Positions 1-10,313 of a DNA stretch of 64,000 nucleotides are shown piece by piece. Position 1 is the first letter of the stretch. Each line of letters opens with the position of its first letter. The position numbers were made by a program, and so were the translations under genes. The notes below the pieces were generated by a model. That model saw nothing but the letters and a program-made list of their open reading frames with translations, made no database searches and was not told where the DNA came from. The DNA is from Malacoplasma muris (GTDB taxonomy: Bacteria > Bacillota_I > Bacilli_A > Mycoplasmatales > Mycoplasmoidaceae), in NCBI RefSeq assembly GCF_046774425.1, contig NZ_CP177248.1:930001-994000 (forward strand), read 5' to 3'.

Positions 1-361
1 TTTTCCTTTTATTATCATGACTATATAAAATCCTAGGATGTTCTTCTTTTGTTACAACAATATAAGGAAAAGTATTAGACTCCCTAAGCAATATATTATA
101 TTTTGGTTTGTATTTGCCAATTAAATTATTTTCTAACAATAATGACTCATTTTCATTATTAACTATAACATAGTCTAAATCATATATTTCTTGGACAAGT
201 TTAAAAGTTTTTGGATCTTTTTTGGAATTAAAATATTGATGAGTTCTATTATATAAATTTTTTGCTTTACCAATGTATATAATGACTCCATTTTTATCTT
301 TTCACAAATAACATCCTGGTAGTTTTGGTACACTTTTTAATTTTTTTTCTAAATCAGTCAT
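1..361 (-). CDS. uvrC: UvrC, excinuclease ABC subunit C (5' part only)
   Basis: The first 120 codons of UvrC, the nuclease subunit of UvrABC nucleotide excision repair, which cuts the DNA on both sides of a lesion. The visible part is the N-terminal GIY-YIG nuclease domain: a PGCYLW segment followed by GVIIYIGKAKNLYNR, with the Tyr and the Gly-Lys-Ala-Lys core intact. Further on, NNEXESLLLENNLIGKYKPKYN-type spacing (here with NNLIGKYKPKYN) is characteristic of UvrC. One in-frame UGA encodes the Trp of CYLW. The rest of the gene lies beyond the left edge. The ATG has no Shine-Dalgarno sequence and follows the previous stop by 17 nt. A TATAAT lies 6 nt before it, so the message may be leaderless. 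Confidence 0.93.
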
Positions 362-367
362 ATATTG

Positions 368-373
368 ATTATA
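368..373 (-). promoter_or_regulatory. Possible -10 box of uvrC (leaderless geometry)
   Basis: A perfect TATAAT on the minus strand ends 6 nt before the uvrC ATG. Transcription normally starts about 6-7 nt after the -10 box, so the mRNA would begin at or next to the start codon. No convincing -35 box is seen 17 nt upstream. In such AT-rich DNA a chance match is quite possible. Confidence 0.35.
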
Positions 374-378
374 AGTTG

Positions 379-1068
379 TTATGAAATAAAATTAATTATT
401 CTTTCATAAGAAACAAATAATTCATATTTATCATTAACTTCTATTATATATTTTTTATTATTGTAAAAAATTTCAAAACCACTTAATCCTAATTTATATG
501 ATTCAATGTCCTTTATATAAAATGACAAATAATCAATGTTGCTACTACAAACTATTCTATAATTTGTAAGGTAAATATTACATTTATTAATTATTATTTC
601 ACAGCTTGTACAGTTTACTATAGATATTGTTGATCTTTCAAAATGAAAGTAGGCTTTTTCTTTCCATCTATAATCATTTAAATTTAATAAAGGGAAATCA
701 ACAATCAACTCTTTTAAATTTCTTTTTTTTGCAAATATAATTGATTTAAAATGATTAATATATTCTATTTCTAAAGAATTAAGAGAATTTAATAAATTTA
801 ATTTTTTTAAAATAAATTCTAATTTAACAATATAGTCTTCTGTATACAATTCATTTGTATTTATTCACTGTCTAACAATATCAAAACAGTAAACATAAAA
901 ATATTTATATGTTTTTGAGGAGAAATATTTTTTAATATCAAAAAAAATATTACTTATTTTTTTATATGTCATATGTGGATTATTTACTCTTAAATAATCA
1001 AAATATTTATGTATATCTTCTAGTTCATATCTTCTATTAAACAAATGTGGAATAACTTTAGTTTTCAT
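379..1068 (-). CDS. Hypothetical protein, 229 aa
   Basis: An uncharacterised soluble protein that I do not recognise. It is rich in Tyr, Lys, Asn and Ile and has no signal peptide, membrane segment or catalytic motif that I can see. The N-terminal 70 residues are basic and aromatic (HLFNRRYELEDIHKYFDYLR). The rest alternates short hydrophobic and Asn/Lys-rich segments and is probably globular. The frame crosses one UGA (Trp, about residue 68); stopping there would split the gene in two. It lies between phoU and uvrC and is separated from phoU by a terminator, so it probably has its own promoter: a TATAAT is 7 nt before the ATG. Confidence 0.7.
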
Positions 1069-1075
1069 ATAAATT

Positions 1076-1081
1076 ATTATA
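1076..1081 (-). promoter_or_regulatory. Possible -10 box of the 229-aa hypothetical gene
   Basis: A perfect TATAAT on the minus strand, 7 nt from the ATG and downstream of the phoU terminator, where a new promoter is expected. A weak TTTATA sits 17 nt upstream. The spacing predicts a transcript with almost no 5' leader, and no Shine-Dalgarno sequence is present. This is the same geometry as at uvrC. Confidence 0.45.
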
Positions 1082-1115
1082 ACTATTCTTTTTTAATTTA
1101 TAAAAACATGAAATA

Positions 1116-1144
1116 AAAAAATGCTTATAGCAAAAGCATTTTTT
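1116..1144 (-). terminator. Terminator after phoU (end of pst operon)
   Basis: In the minus-strand transcript AAAAAATGCTT pairs with AAGCATTTTTT across a short loop, and the second arm continues into a U-rich tract. It begins about 10 nt after the phoU stop codon and would end the pstS-pstCA-pstB-phoU transcript. Confidence 0.8.
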
Positions 1145-1153
1145 AAATTAATA

Positions 1154-1816
1154 TTATCTATTTTTAACAGAAACAAAATTTTTGTAAATTGATAGACAAT
1201 GGTCAACAATTCTATCAATGTACTTAATAATAATTGAAAAATTAAAATAATATGAAATAAATTGTGAAACATCACTTGGACTTAAGGTTTTAGAAAATAA
1301 TTCAATGGAATTTGTTAAAAAATTCTTATAATCAATTCTAAAACTATTAAACATTGATTGTATTTTTTCTTCATATTCACTCAAATCATCTTTCGAAAGA
1401 ACATCAATTATACAATCATAAAAATCAATGGATTTTCCTAATAAACTACTTAATCTATTCACCATTACAGTTGTGATTTTTTCTTTTTTTAAAATCCTTG
1501 AAATTGTGTAAGCATAATCAGACATTCTTTCAATATCTTTTATAGAATAAAGCACAGCAATAATATATCTTAAATGACTTGCTCTTGGTTGGTCTTTTGA
1601 AATTATTCAAATACAATCATCTCTAATATCTCTTCGAGATTCATTTACTCTATTATGATATTCTTCCATTTTATCAAGAGATTCTTGAGTAACAATTTTA
1701 TTATCAACCATTGTTGCTAATTTAATATACATTTTTCTACACAATGAAACCAATGATAAGAAATTATCATTTAATTCCAATTCTGATTTTTCAAGACTTA
1801 AAAAATTAATAGCCAT
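1154..1816 (-). CDS. phoU: PhoU-like phosphate transport regulator
   Basis: PhoU family protein of 220 aa, the usual length. PhoU is an all-helical, metal-binding protein that acts on the cytoplasmic face of the Pst transporter and restrains phosphate uptake and signalling. The sequence is helical throughout. The ESRRDIRDDCIWIISKDQP and HLRYIIAVLYSIKDIERM segments match the acidic metal-site helices (E/RxxxD and YxxxDIER) of the family. A UGA encodes the Trp of CIWII. It is the last gene of the pst operon, starting 3 nt after the pstB stop, the same position as in other mycoplasmas. The two-component partner PhoR of other bacteria is not seen here. Confidence 0.9.
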
Positions 1817-1819
1817 ACT

Positions 1820-2725
1820 TTATCCAATCCTTCCATTTACATAATCTCTTGTTCTTTGTTCTTTTGGTTTCATAAATATTTTTCTTGTTGGTCCTGATTC
1901 AATTAGTTTTCCTTCAAAAAAGAATGCAGTGTAATCACTAATTCTTTGTGCTTGTGCCATAGAATGTGTGACAATAACTATTGTATACTTTTTCTTTAAA
2001 GATAAAACTAATTCTTCAATTTTAGATGTTGCTATAGGATCTAATGCAGAAGTTGGTTCATCCATTAGTAAAACTTTTGGTTCTATAGCAATTGCTCTTG
2101 CAATACATAATCTTTGTTGTTGCCCACCAGATAACCCCAAAGCTGAATCATCTAAATTATCTTTAATTTCATCTCATAATGCTGCATCTTTTAAAGACTT
2201 TTCAACTATCTGATCTATAGTTTTCTTATTTTTTATTCCCTTGCTTCTTAAACCATATGCAACATTTTCATAAATAGACATTGGAAATGGTGTAGGTTTT
2301 TGAAAAACCATACCTACATCACTTCTTAATTCTAAAACATGTGTTTTTTTTGAATAAATATTTATTTTATTAAAAAAAATATCTCCCTCAAATTTTACAT
2401 TATCAATTAAATCATTCATTCTATTCAACATTCTTAAAAAAGTAGATTTACCACACCCACTAGGTCCTATAAAAGAAATTACCTTATTTTTTTTTATATT
2501 CAAATTGATATTAAATAGAGCTTGTTTATAACCATTGTTATATCAGAAATTAAAGTCTCTTATTTCAAATGAATTTGATTCATCAAAATCTTCTTTAATT
2601 TCTTGATTAATAGTAACATTGTGTTTATTTGAAAAAAGTTTTTTAAAAAAAGAAACTTTTTTTGGCGAAGAATGTTTATCACTAGGCAACTTAATTTCCT
2701 GGGTTGTTAATTTTAAATTACTCAT
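1820..2725 (-). CDS. pstB: PstB, phosphate ABC transporter ATP-binding protein
   Basis: ATPase subunit of the high-affinity phosphate importer; it hydrolyses ATP to drive uptake through the PstC/PstA channel. Walker A is GPSGCGKS, the Q-loop lies in MVFQKPTPFPMSIYENV, the signature is LSGGQQQRLCIARAIA, Walker B is LLMDEPTSALD and the switch His is in IVTHSM. The 301 residues include a non-ABC N-terminal extension of about 50 (Lys/Ser/Asp-rich), absent from the roughly 250-aa enzymes of most bacteria. The start is set by an AAGGAG about 6 nt upstream; no downstream ATG has a better site. Two UGA Trp codons lie inside. It overlaps the end of pstCA by 8 nt, so translation is probably coupled. 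Confidence 0.95.
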
Positions 2726-4763
2726 AAATCTCCTTGTTTTTTAATAACATTTCTTTTTTGAAGAAATATTTAATGAATTGAAATTTATTTATAAATCATT
2801 TATTTATTTCTTTCTTATTTGGAATTAATACATAACCAATTAAAATTAAACTCAATACTAATAATAGTGTTATAAAAGCAATTTCATACATTATGTTTAT
2901 CCCTTCAGTTATATTAGTGTTATATAACTGAGCATAAATTCTTGTAGTTAAAGTTTGACCTGGTCTATCTAAAGCTGTTTCTGTAGAACTTGTTAATCCG
3001 GCTGTTAAATATAGTGGAGCAGTTTCACTAAGAATTCTACCTATAGCTAAGATTGTGCTTGTTATTATTCCTGTTAAAGCTGCTGGTAAAACAATTTTGT
3101 ATATTACTTCTCATTTAGAACTTCCTAATGCCAAAGCATTAATTCTTACTTCATATGGCACTTGTATTAATGCTTGTTGTATAGATCTTGTAAAACTTGG
3201 TAGTATTACAAGAACTATTGTTAAAGAACCTGCAATCAATGAGTATCCTTTTGCTCCATCACTTGTTCATCCTAAGGTTTCAATAAAGAAAATCAATCCA
3301 AACATACCAAATAATATAGATGGTGTAGAACCTAAAGAATCTAAGAAAAAATTAATTGTTTTATTAAAATATTTATTTTTTGAATATTCATTTAAATAAA
3401 TTGCTGAAATTAAAGAAATAGGTAAACCAATTAGAATTGCTATAAAAATAACTAATATTGTATTTAAAAAAGCTTGTCCTGATGTATTTTTAGTATACAT
3501 AAATATACTTGTAGAATTTGCCCCTAATGCAACCCAACCTTTTACAAATATTTCCAAAATAATCCATATAAGAATACTTAAACATAACAAGAAAGAAAAT
3601 ATTTCCCAAAATAATTTATATCAAGTGTATAAGTTTGCAAATTTATAATTAGTAGTTCTTATACGTGTATACTCAATTATTTCTTCATGAGATATCAATT
3701 TTTTAGATCTACGTTCTTTAAACATTAATCATTCAAATATATTTGAAATTTGTCTTGGAATAAATAAAACATAATAATATAGTTTATCAATGAATTTATC
3801 TAATCTACTAACTCTACTTCCTTTTTGTCTAGTTACATATAAAATAAGTACATTAAATATCATTATAAATATAAATAAAATGAATCCAAAAACAAATAAT
3901 AATGATCTTGTTATTTCATTACTATTTTCACCAAACATATTTGTTGCTATTACAACTGATACAGTTTTTAAATCACTATTTAATGAATATAATAAACCAT
4001 TATTAAATCCCTCAATATAACCATTTTCATTTTGCAAAATCATAGACAAAGCCATTGTTTCGCCAATTGCTCTTCCCATAGCAATAATTATTGCAACTAT
4101 TATTCCATTTCTTGCTGCTTTTTTATACACTTTATAAATTGCTCTTGTCTTTGTAGAACCAATTGCAATTGGATTTATAATTAAATTTTTATCTACAGAA
4201 TCTAAGGCATTTAATGACATAGCAATAATTGTAGGAATAATCATGAAAGATAGCATAATAGATGCATTAATAATTGAATAATTATTTATTCCCATTTGAG
4301 ACAATAATGCTCCAAGTGATTTTGATGCAAATAAACCAAATATTACAGATGGTATACCAGCTAATGTCTCACTTAATATTCTGAATGTTTTTTTATATTT
4401 TTTATCAACCCTAAATTTAATAAAGATTGATGTTTTAACTCCTACAGGAACAGCAATTAATAAAGCTATTAATGTAGTAAGAAGAGTTGATACAAAAGGA
4501 AGTCAAAAAGAAACTCCATGTTCTTTACCATTTGAAATATTAAATTTATCAGAAAATAAAATTTTCTCAATTCCATAATATTCAAAACCTTGAATAGATT
4601 TATATAAAATAAATCCTAAAATAGCAAATAGAATAACACCAACAAATGTTGAAATAATCATACTGAAATATTTACCAACATTATTATTTATATTTTTTAT
4701 TTTTGTTCTAAGAAATTGTTTATCATTATTTGTATTTAATTTAATAGTTACTTGCTCATTCAT
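2718..4763 (-). CDS. pstA: PstC-PstA fusion, phosphate ABC transporter permease
   Basis: Both permease subunits of the phosphate importer in one polypeptide of 681 aa. The N-terminal half (about residues 1-345) is PstC-like: a first membrane helix near residues 35-60, then VGVKTSIFIKF, ETLAGIPSVIFGLF and the EAA loop region AIYKVYKKAARNGIIVAIIIAMGRAIGET. The second half is PstA-like, beginning near MFKERRSKKLISHEE (about residue 347), with DSLGSTPSILFGMFG and an EAA loop at INALALGSSKWEVIYKIVLP. The frame is open through the junction; the ATG of the ancestral pstA survives as an internal Met. Fused permeases of about 650 aa are known in M. genitalium and M. pneumoniae. It starts 5 nt after pstS. 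Confidence 0.92.
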
Positions 4764-4768
4764 ATTTA

Positions 4769-6016
4769 TTACTTTGGTACTCCATATCATTGATTACTTT
4801 TTTCTCATGTAGTACTTCCTTTTTGAATATCAGTAACATGAAAAAATACATCCTCATATGATTTATAATTACTTGTATTAATTTGATTATCAATTATTGT
4901 TTCATTTTGTAAATAAAACATTTTTAATTTATCTTCATCTGATAAAGGTGCATAACCTATTTTTTGAATTAATCCTGGATTATCAGTGTCACTTCTATTT
5001 ACATATTCATCTGTATATAATCACCAAATAAATTGTTTTACCAAATTATTTGCTAAATTTGTAGCTATGATTGTATTTAATGGTGAATATCATCCATATG
5101 TTTTATTAGTAACATTTTTTGTATCAGCAATTACAGGCACATTATTTGGTGAATATATTGGATTATAATAATTTGCAATTTTATATCCCTGGCTTTCAAT
5201 AAATTCTCTGTTTGTACTTACAAATCCTAAAGAAAGATAAATCATTGATCCTGGTTTATTTTCAATATTAAATCTATTTCAAGACTCAACATTAGATTCA
5301 TTTGTTGTAGAAACATTTGATCCATAATTTCCAGAAAGCAAAATATCTTGGGCCTCCTTCCACCTTTGTTCATCTTTAGAACTATAATTGAAGCCTGATT
5401 CTTTGGCAAAAGATGTTGCAGTACCTGAGGCATTCCCCCCCCCTGTTCTAGCATAAGGTTTAATAAAACTAGAATTTATTGGGTTTTGATAGTTTAATAA
5501 ATTATTCTTTTTATTATTAACATCTATTTGATTTACAAACAAATCATATAATCTATAATTTTTAATTCCTGCAAAAGATTCATATATCATTAATATATTA
5601 TCTTGATTAATTTGTAATACAGGATCATCTTGTGAATCTGGTTTATAAACAATAGCAATTCCATCTCATGCAACTGTTATAGTTTTTAATCCATTATCTC
5701 TTCAAGTTTCTCAAGTAAAACCATTTTTTTCCATTGTTGCTTTACCAACAGATGAATATGTGTTTTTTGAAGCATTACCTAAACTTTTGCTTCCATCTGC
5801 TGCCACTTTCATTCCAAGAGAACTTCCTCCTGGTTGTACAGTTACATCAGCTTTATCATAATAATTTCCAAGTGCTGCCAATAAAGGTTGTACAGCAGTT
5901 GAACCTGCTGCAGTAATTGATGGAGGCGAATTTCAAGCTCTTGAAAATCCAACAATAAAACCTATAGGTATTGCAACAAAAATACCAAGTGAAATATACT
6001 TCACATACTTATTCAT
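4769..6016 (-). CDS. pstS: PstS-like phosphate-binding protein
   Basis: Extracellular phosphate-binding subunit of the Pst importer, 415 aa. Near the N terminus TAAGSTAVQPLLAAL and VTVQPGGSSLGMKVAADG match the phosphate-binding loops of PBP-like proteins. A third loop, ARTGGGNASGTATSF (about residues 190-204), corresponds to RxDGSGT of the family. The N terminus has one hydrophobic helix and no lipobox cysteine, so the protein seems anchored by an uncleaved membrane helix, not a lipid. The three Gly codons of the third loop are GGG GGG GGG, a nine-base G run that is very unusual in this genome. The start has AGGGGA about 10 nt upstream. It is the first gene of the operon. Confidence 0.9.
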
Positions 6017-6080
6017 AATATAGGTTCCCCTAATGTTATGGTTAAATGATATTGCAATAAAATAAAAAATTAAAAAAAAT

Positions 6081-6119
6081 ATTTTAACAAGGTAAAAATA
6101 TTTTTTACCTTGTTAAAAT
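6081..6119 (-). terminator. Strong terminator between the response regulator and pstS
   Basis: A perfect 18-bp inverted repeat (6081-6098 and 6102-6119) with a 3-nt loop, followed in the minus-strand transcript by a U-rich tract. It starts 5 nt after the stop codon of the OmpR-type gene and separates the metG transcript from the pst operon. Confidence 0.9.
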
Positions 6120-6124
6120 AAATA

Positions 6125-6808
6125 TTAATAGTTTTTATCTAGAAAATAACCTTGCTTTATAATTGTCTTAATATATCCATTATTTAACTTCTTTTTTAAT
6201 GCTGAAATTGTTGTTTCTACTGTTTTTGATGATTCATCAACAAAGCCCCATATTTCTTTTTGTAGTGTTTGTTTATTAACAGGAGAACCATCTGCTTTCA
6301 TAAGTAATCTTAAAATTCTATATTCTTTTTTTGTTATTTCTATTTGAGAATTATTTAAATAAATAATATTAGCTTCTCTATCAACGACAAAGTCTCCATA
6401 TTTTACATAATTATTAAAATATTTTGAGTTTAGAATTTCATATTTTTGAGATAATGAATATATCTTAAACATTAATATTTTAGGTTCAATTGGAGCTTGT
6501 ATATAATCATTTGCTCCATTTTTATATAAAGATAGAATATTTTCTAAAGTCTCATTATGACCATAGGTAATAATATCTGTTAATATAGATTTATTTCTTA
6601 TTTCTTTAATTAGATTTATTATGTATTCAATATTGTTTGTAACCTCAATAATAACAATATCATGTCTAAAGTTTTTAATTTTTTTATCAACAGTTTCTTT
6701 ATCACTACTATTGCAAGCTTCAACAATAAAAGTATTATCATCAAGTTCTATCTTTAGACCATTAAGTGTTTTTGAAACATTATATATAAATAAAATATTT
6801 GTTTTCAT
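6125..6808 (-). CDS. OmpR/PhoB-type response regulator with degenerate receiver
   Basis: A 227-aa transcription regulator. Residues 137-227 form a typical OmpR/PhoB winged helix: GDFVVDREANIIYL, then ITKKEYRILRLLMKADGSPV, NKQTLQKEIWG, SKTVETTISALKKKL and IKTIIKQGYFL. The N-terminal 120 residues keep the receiver fold pattern, but the key residues are gone. The acidic pair after strand 1 is Tyr9-Asn10, the phosphoacceptor Asp is Glu55 (IVIIEV), and the conserved Lys is Ala105 (QAPIEP). It is therefore predicted not to be phosphorylated, and Glu55 might mimic the active state. It begins 1 nt after the metG stop and lies just upstream of pstS, so control of phosphate genes is a reasonable guess. 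No sensor kinase is in the window. Confidence 0.88.
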   Translation of the reverse strand: MKTNILFIYNVSKTLNGLKIELDDNTFIVEACNSSDKETVDKKIKNFRHDIVIIEVTNNIEYIINLIKEIRNKSILTDIITYGHNETLENILSLYKNGANDYIQAPIEPKILMFKIYSLSQKYEILNSKYFNNYVKYGDFVVDREANIIYLNNSQIEITKKEYRILRLLMKADGSPVNKQTLQKEIWGFVDESSKTVETTISALKKKLNNGYIKTIIKQGYFLDKNY

Positions 6809-6809
6809 T

Positions 6810-8360
6810 TTATTGACTAATTCTTACAAAAATAGGTTTCGCTTCATTAACAGTTATGTTATCCACTTTAGAAAAGTCTTTTAAAGAATCTATCAATAAA
6901 ATTTCTTTGTCAAAATTCAATTGTTGAATGGCTAGTTCTGTTGCATCAATTAATATAGGTTTTAAAAAAGCAATTGTAGTTCTAATTAAATTAACAAGAA
7001 TTGATAAAAAACTATCTAAATTTTGTTTCATATTATTTTTTAAAAAATCTCATGGTTTTGATTGTTCTATGTAATTATTTATTTTGTTTTCAAAATCACA
7101 AATTAAATCAATAAGATCTTTTATGTTTAAATCATCTATTAATTCTTTAGCTTTAGATAAAAATTCATTTTGTGTTTTAACTATCAAAAAATCATTATAG
7201 GTTATAGGACCATTATATTTTGGAACAATATTATTGTTATATTTTTTTAACATACCAATTGTTCTATTAATTAAATTTCCATAGTTATTTGCAAGATCAG
7301 TATTAAATGTTGTTATAAATTTATCATCTGAATAAACACTATCATCTTTAATAGATATTTCTTTTGCCAAAAAATATCTAAATGCATCTTTGCCATAATT
7401 ATCAATAATATCAGTTGGATCTATAACATTACCTAATGATTTTGACATTTTTCCAGTGTTTGTAATAATTCAACCATGAGATATTATTTTATTTGGCAAA
7501 GGTAAATCTAACATTTTTAAAATTATAGGTCAGTAAATGCAGTGGAATCTAGTTATTTCTTTTCCTATTAAATGTACTTTTTCACAATCATCAGATATTC
7601 AATATTTTTTAAAATTACTATCATCATCTGATTTATATCCCAATAAAGTTATATAATTTAACAAAGCATCAAGTCATACATAAATAACATGCTTACTATT
7701 AACTAAAGTTTTTATACCTCATTCAAATGTTGTTCTTGTAATAGATAAATCTTCTAATTTTCCATCAGATAAAAAATTATTTATTAATTCTTTACTCCTG
7801 TTATGTGGATATATAAAGTCTTTATTATTAGATAACATATTTATTATTCATTCATTAAATGATTTTATTTTTAAAAAGTAAGATTCTTCATTTTTTGAAA
7901 CTAGTTTGTGCCCATGTTCACAAAAAAATTCAGAGTCCTTTTTTATTGCAGAATTTTCAGTATAGTTTTCTTCACATGAAATACAATACAAACCTCTTCA
8001 ATTACCCAAATAAATAAAACCTTTTTTTAATAAAAAATCAAAAGTTTCTTGGACTGCTTTTTTATGACATGAATTAGTTGTTCTAATAAAATAATCATAT
8101 CTTATTCCCATCTTATTTCATAATTTTTTAAATACATCAGAATTATTATCAACTAATTCTTGTGGTGTTATATTTTTTGATTTAGCTGTCTCTTCTATTT
8201 TTTGACCATGTTCATCAGTGCCAGTTGCAAAGTACACATCATATCCTAATAATCTTTTATATTCAGCAAGCAAAGATGCATATAAAGCAGAAAATGCATG
8301 TCCCAAATGTGGTTTCCCAGAAGGATAAAATATTGGAGTAGTAACATAAAATTTTTTCAT
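6810..8360 (-). CDS. metG: Methionyl-tRNA synthetase
   Basis: Class I aminoacyl-tRNA synthetase that charges tRNA-Met. The HIGH motif is HLGH near residue 18 and KMSKS occurs as KMSKSLGNVIDPTDIIDNYG. A zinc-knuckle connective peptide is visible (CISCEENYTE, then CEHGH). The length, 516 aa, is normal for the short form without the C-terminal tRNA-binding (EMAP-like) domain. The frame uses many UGA Trp codons, several in conserved positions such as YVWLDALLNY and SHGWII. The ATG has AGAGG upstream and lies 2 nt from the rarA stop; the regulator gene follows 1 nt after the metG stop. It is thus part of a tight rarA-metG-regulator transcript. Confidence 0.95.
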
Positions 8361-8362
8361 AA

Positions 8363-9607
8363 TTAATTACCTCTATTTTTAATTTTGTTTCAATACTCAT
8401 TTAACTTATTTTCATATAGACTATATTTATTGTGTTTATAAAAATTATAACTTTTTATTTTATTAGGTAGATATTGTTGTTCTACTCAATTATTAATATA
8501 ATTATGAGGATATTTATATCCAACAACATTTAAATTCTTAGCATTTTTATAATGATTATCACATATATGACTTGGAGGATCATAATCATGATTTTTTATT
8601 AAATTCATAGCATCATCAATTGCAGATATACAGCTATTTGATTTTGGTGATAATGCCAATTCTATTGTGATACTTGCTAAAGGTATTCTTGCTTCTGGCA
8701 TACCTATAGTTTGTGCAGCAACAATTGCTGCATGAACATTTGCACCAATTTTTGGATTTGCAATCCCAATATCTTCATAAGCAATAGCATATAATCTTCT
8801 AAAAATTGGTAATAAATTATTTGTTTGTAGTAGTTTTGCTAAATAATATATTGATGCATGAGGATCACTTCCTCTGATTGATTTATGAAATGCTGAAAGT
8901 AAATTATAAAAATTTGATCCATTTCTATCAATATTTGAATTAGAAAAATTAAATAAACCTTCTAAAATTTCATCTTCATTATTATCATCATACAATGATA
9001 ACAAAATATTAATATAAAGAAAAATTTGTCTAAAATCACAATTTGATTTATAAACTATTTCTTCAACTATTTTTAAACTAAATTGATATCCCTTGGTTTT
9101 TAAATAATCATAAACTAAATTAATTAATAGAGATTCATCTATTTTTTTCATTTCATACAAATGCAATCTACTTCTTATTGCAGGATTTACAACAAAAAAT
9201 GGATTTTCAGTTGTTGTAGCAAACAAATAAATTAATTCTTCTTCAAGATAATACAATAACAAATCTTGTTTATCTTTATTTAATCTATGCATTTCCTCTA
9301 TAACAACTATTAACTTATTAGTTTTATTTGATTTTTCTAAAATTGAAACTAAATCATTTTTATTATCTGTTGTTGAATTAAATTCAAAATAATCAAGATT
9401 CAATTTTTTTAATATCATTCTAATTGATAATGATTTACCACATCCTGGTGGTCCAAAAAATAATGTAGATATAATTTGATTTTTAGAAATCATTTTATCA
9501 ACAATTGAATTTTTAGGAAATAAAAAATCAAACCCAATCATATCATTGATATTTTTTGGGTTTAAATTTTCTCTTATATATTCTTTATTTATTTTATTTT
9601 TGCTCAT
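8363..9607 (-). CDS. rarA: RarA/MgsA-like AAA+ ATPase
   Basis: Replication-associated recombination protein A, an AAA+ ATPase of the clamp-loader class that acts at stalled replication forks. Walker A is GPPGCGKS (about residue 52). Walker B is VVIEEMHRLN, with Glu in place of the usual Asp. Sensor 1 is ATTENPFFVVNPAIRSR, typical of RarA. The C-terminal part shows the tetramerisation-domain signature (SAFHKSIRGSDPHASIYYLAKL, then YAIAYEDIGIANP). At 414 aa it is full length. The last 40 codons are reached only by reading UGA as Trp. It overlaps nothing and is followed 2 nt later by metG. Confidence 0.92.
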
Positions 9608-9617
9608 ACATAAAATA

Positions 9618-10295
9618 TTAAAATACTTTTATCTTTTTTGATAAATCTTTTTGTTTTTGTTTTTTAATTAAACTTCTTTTTTTATTCATTTCAAGATTTC
9701 TATAATGATTTTGAACTGATTGCAAAGAATTTTCATCAATTTCTGATTTGAATCATTGTTTTTGTAATATAAATGCTGATAAGAAAAAAACACCACCAAT
9801 TAATGAAGCACCTAATAAAATATACGGCTTCATAAAATATGTTACTCATCTACTTGTTCCAACTACCAATGATGGAGTACCTGTTCAATTTTGTATATAA
9901 GATGGCAAACAAGAAAATGTTCCAATTAATTTTAATAAAGTGTCTATAGTAATTAATACAATAATCACTAAACCAAAAATTACAACAACAAAATTGAATT
10001 TTCTTCTTTTTCCTGCACTTTTAGAAAGTGACTGACATCATAAAAAATAATTTCAAATAAAATATATGCATGAAACTAACTCAAATATGGTTAATACTAA
10101 TGTCATTGGATAAGCAATAACATCATACTTAAATGTATTTTGTATAGAATTATTCCCCTTTAAATCAGATAAATATCACATTTCTATACCAAAAACACCT
10201 AATGATACACAAAACATGATAAAACATAGCATAGAATAAATAAATAATCCTAATATTCAACTTGTGTCATTTCTATATATTGATGATCTTTTCAC
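9618..10295 (-). CDS. Hypothetical four-helix membrane protein, GTG start
   Basis: A 225-aa membrane protein I do not recognise. About four transmembrane helices are visible: IYSMLCFIMFCVSLGVFGI, a segment from VIAYPMTLVLTIFELV, one around FNFVVVIFGLVIIVLI, and one at YILLGASLIGGVFFLSAFIL. A basic cytoplasmic tail of about 55 residues ends in KKQKQKDLSKK. The reading frame has many UGA Trp codons, so standard-code translation breaks it completely. The best start is a GTG with AGGG about 9 nt upstream; no ATG lies near. It lies between rsmI and rarA in the same direction, and context gives no clear function. Confidence 0.7.
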
Positions 10296-10313
10296 AATTA
10301 ATACCCTATATAA

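Noticed and set aside
5242..5454. A 70-codon minus-strand frame inside pstS
   Set aside because: It is an out-of-frame shadow across the G9 tract. The PstS frame continues on both sides with conserved motifs.
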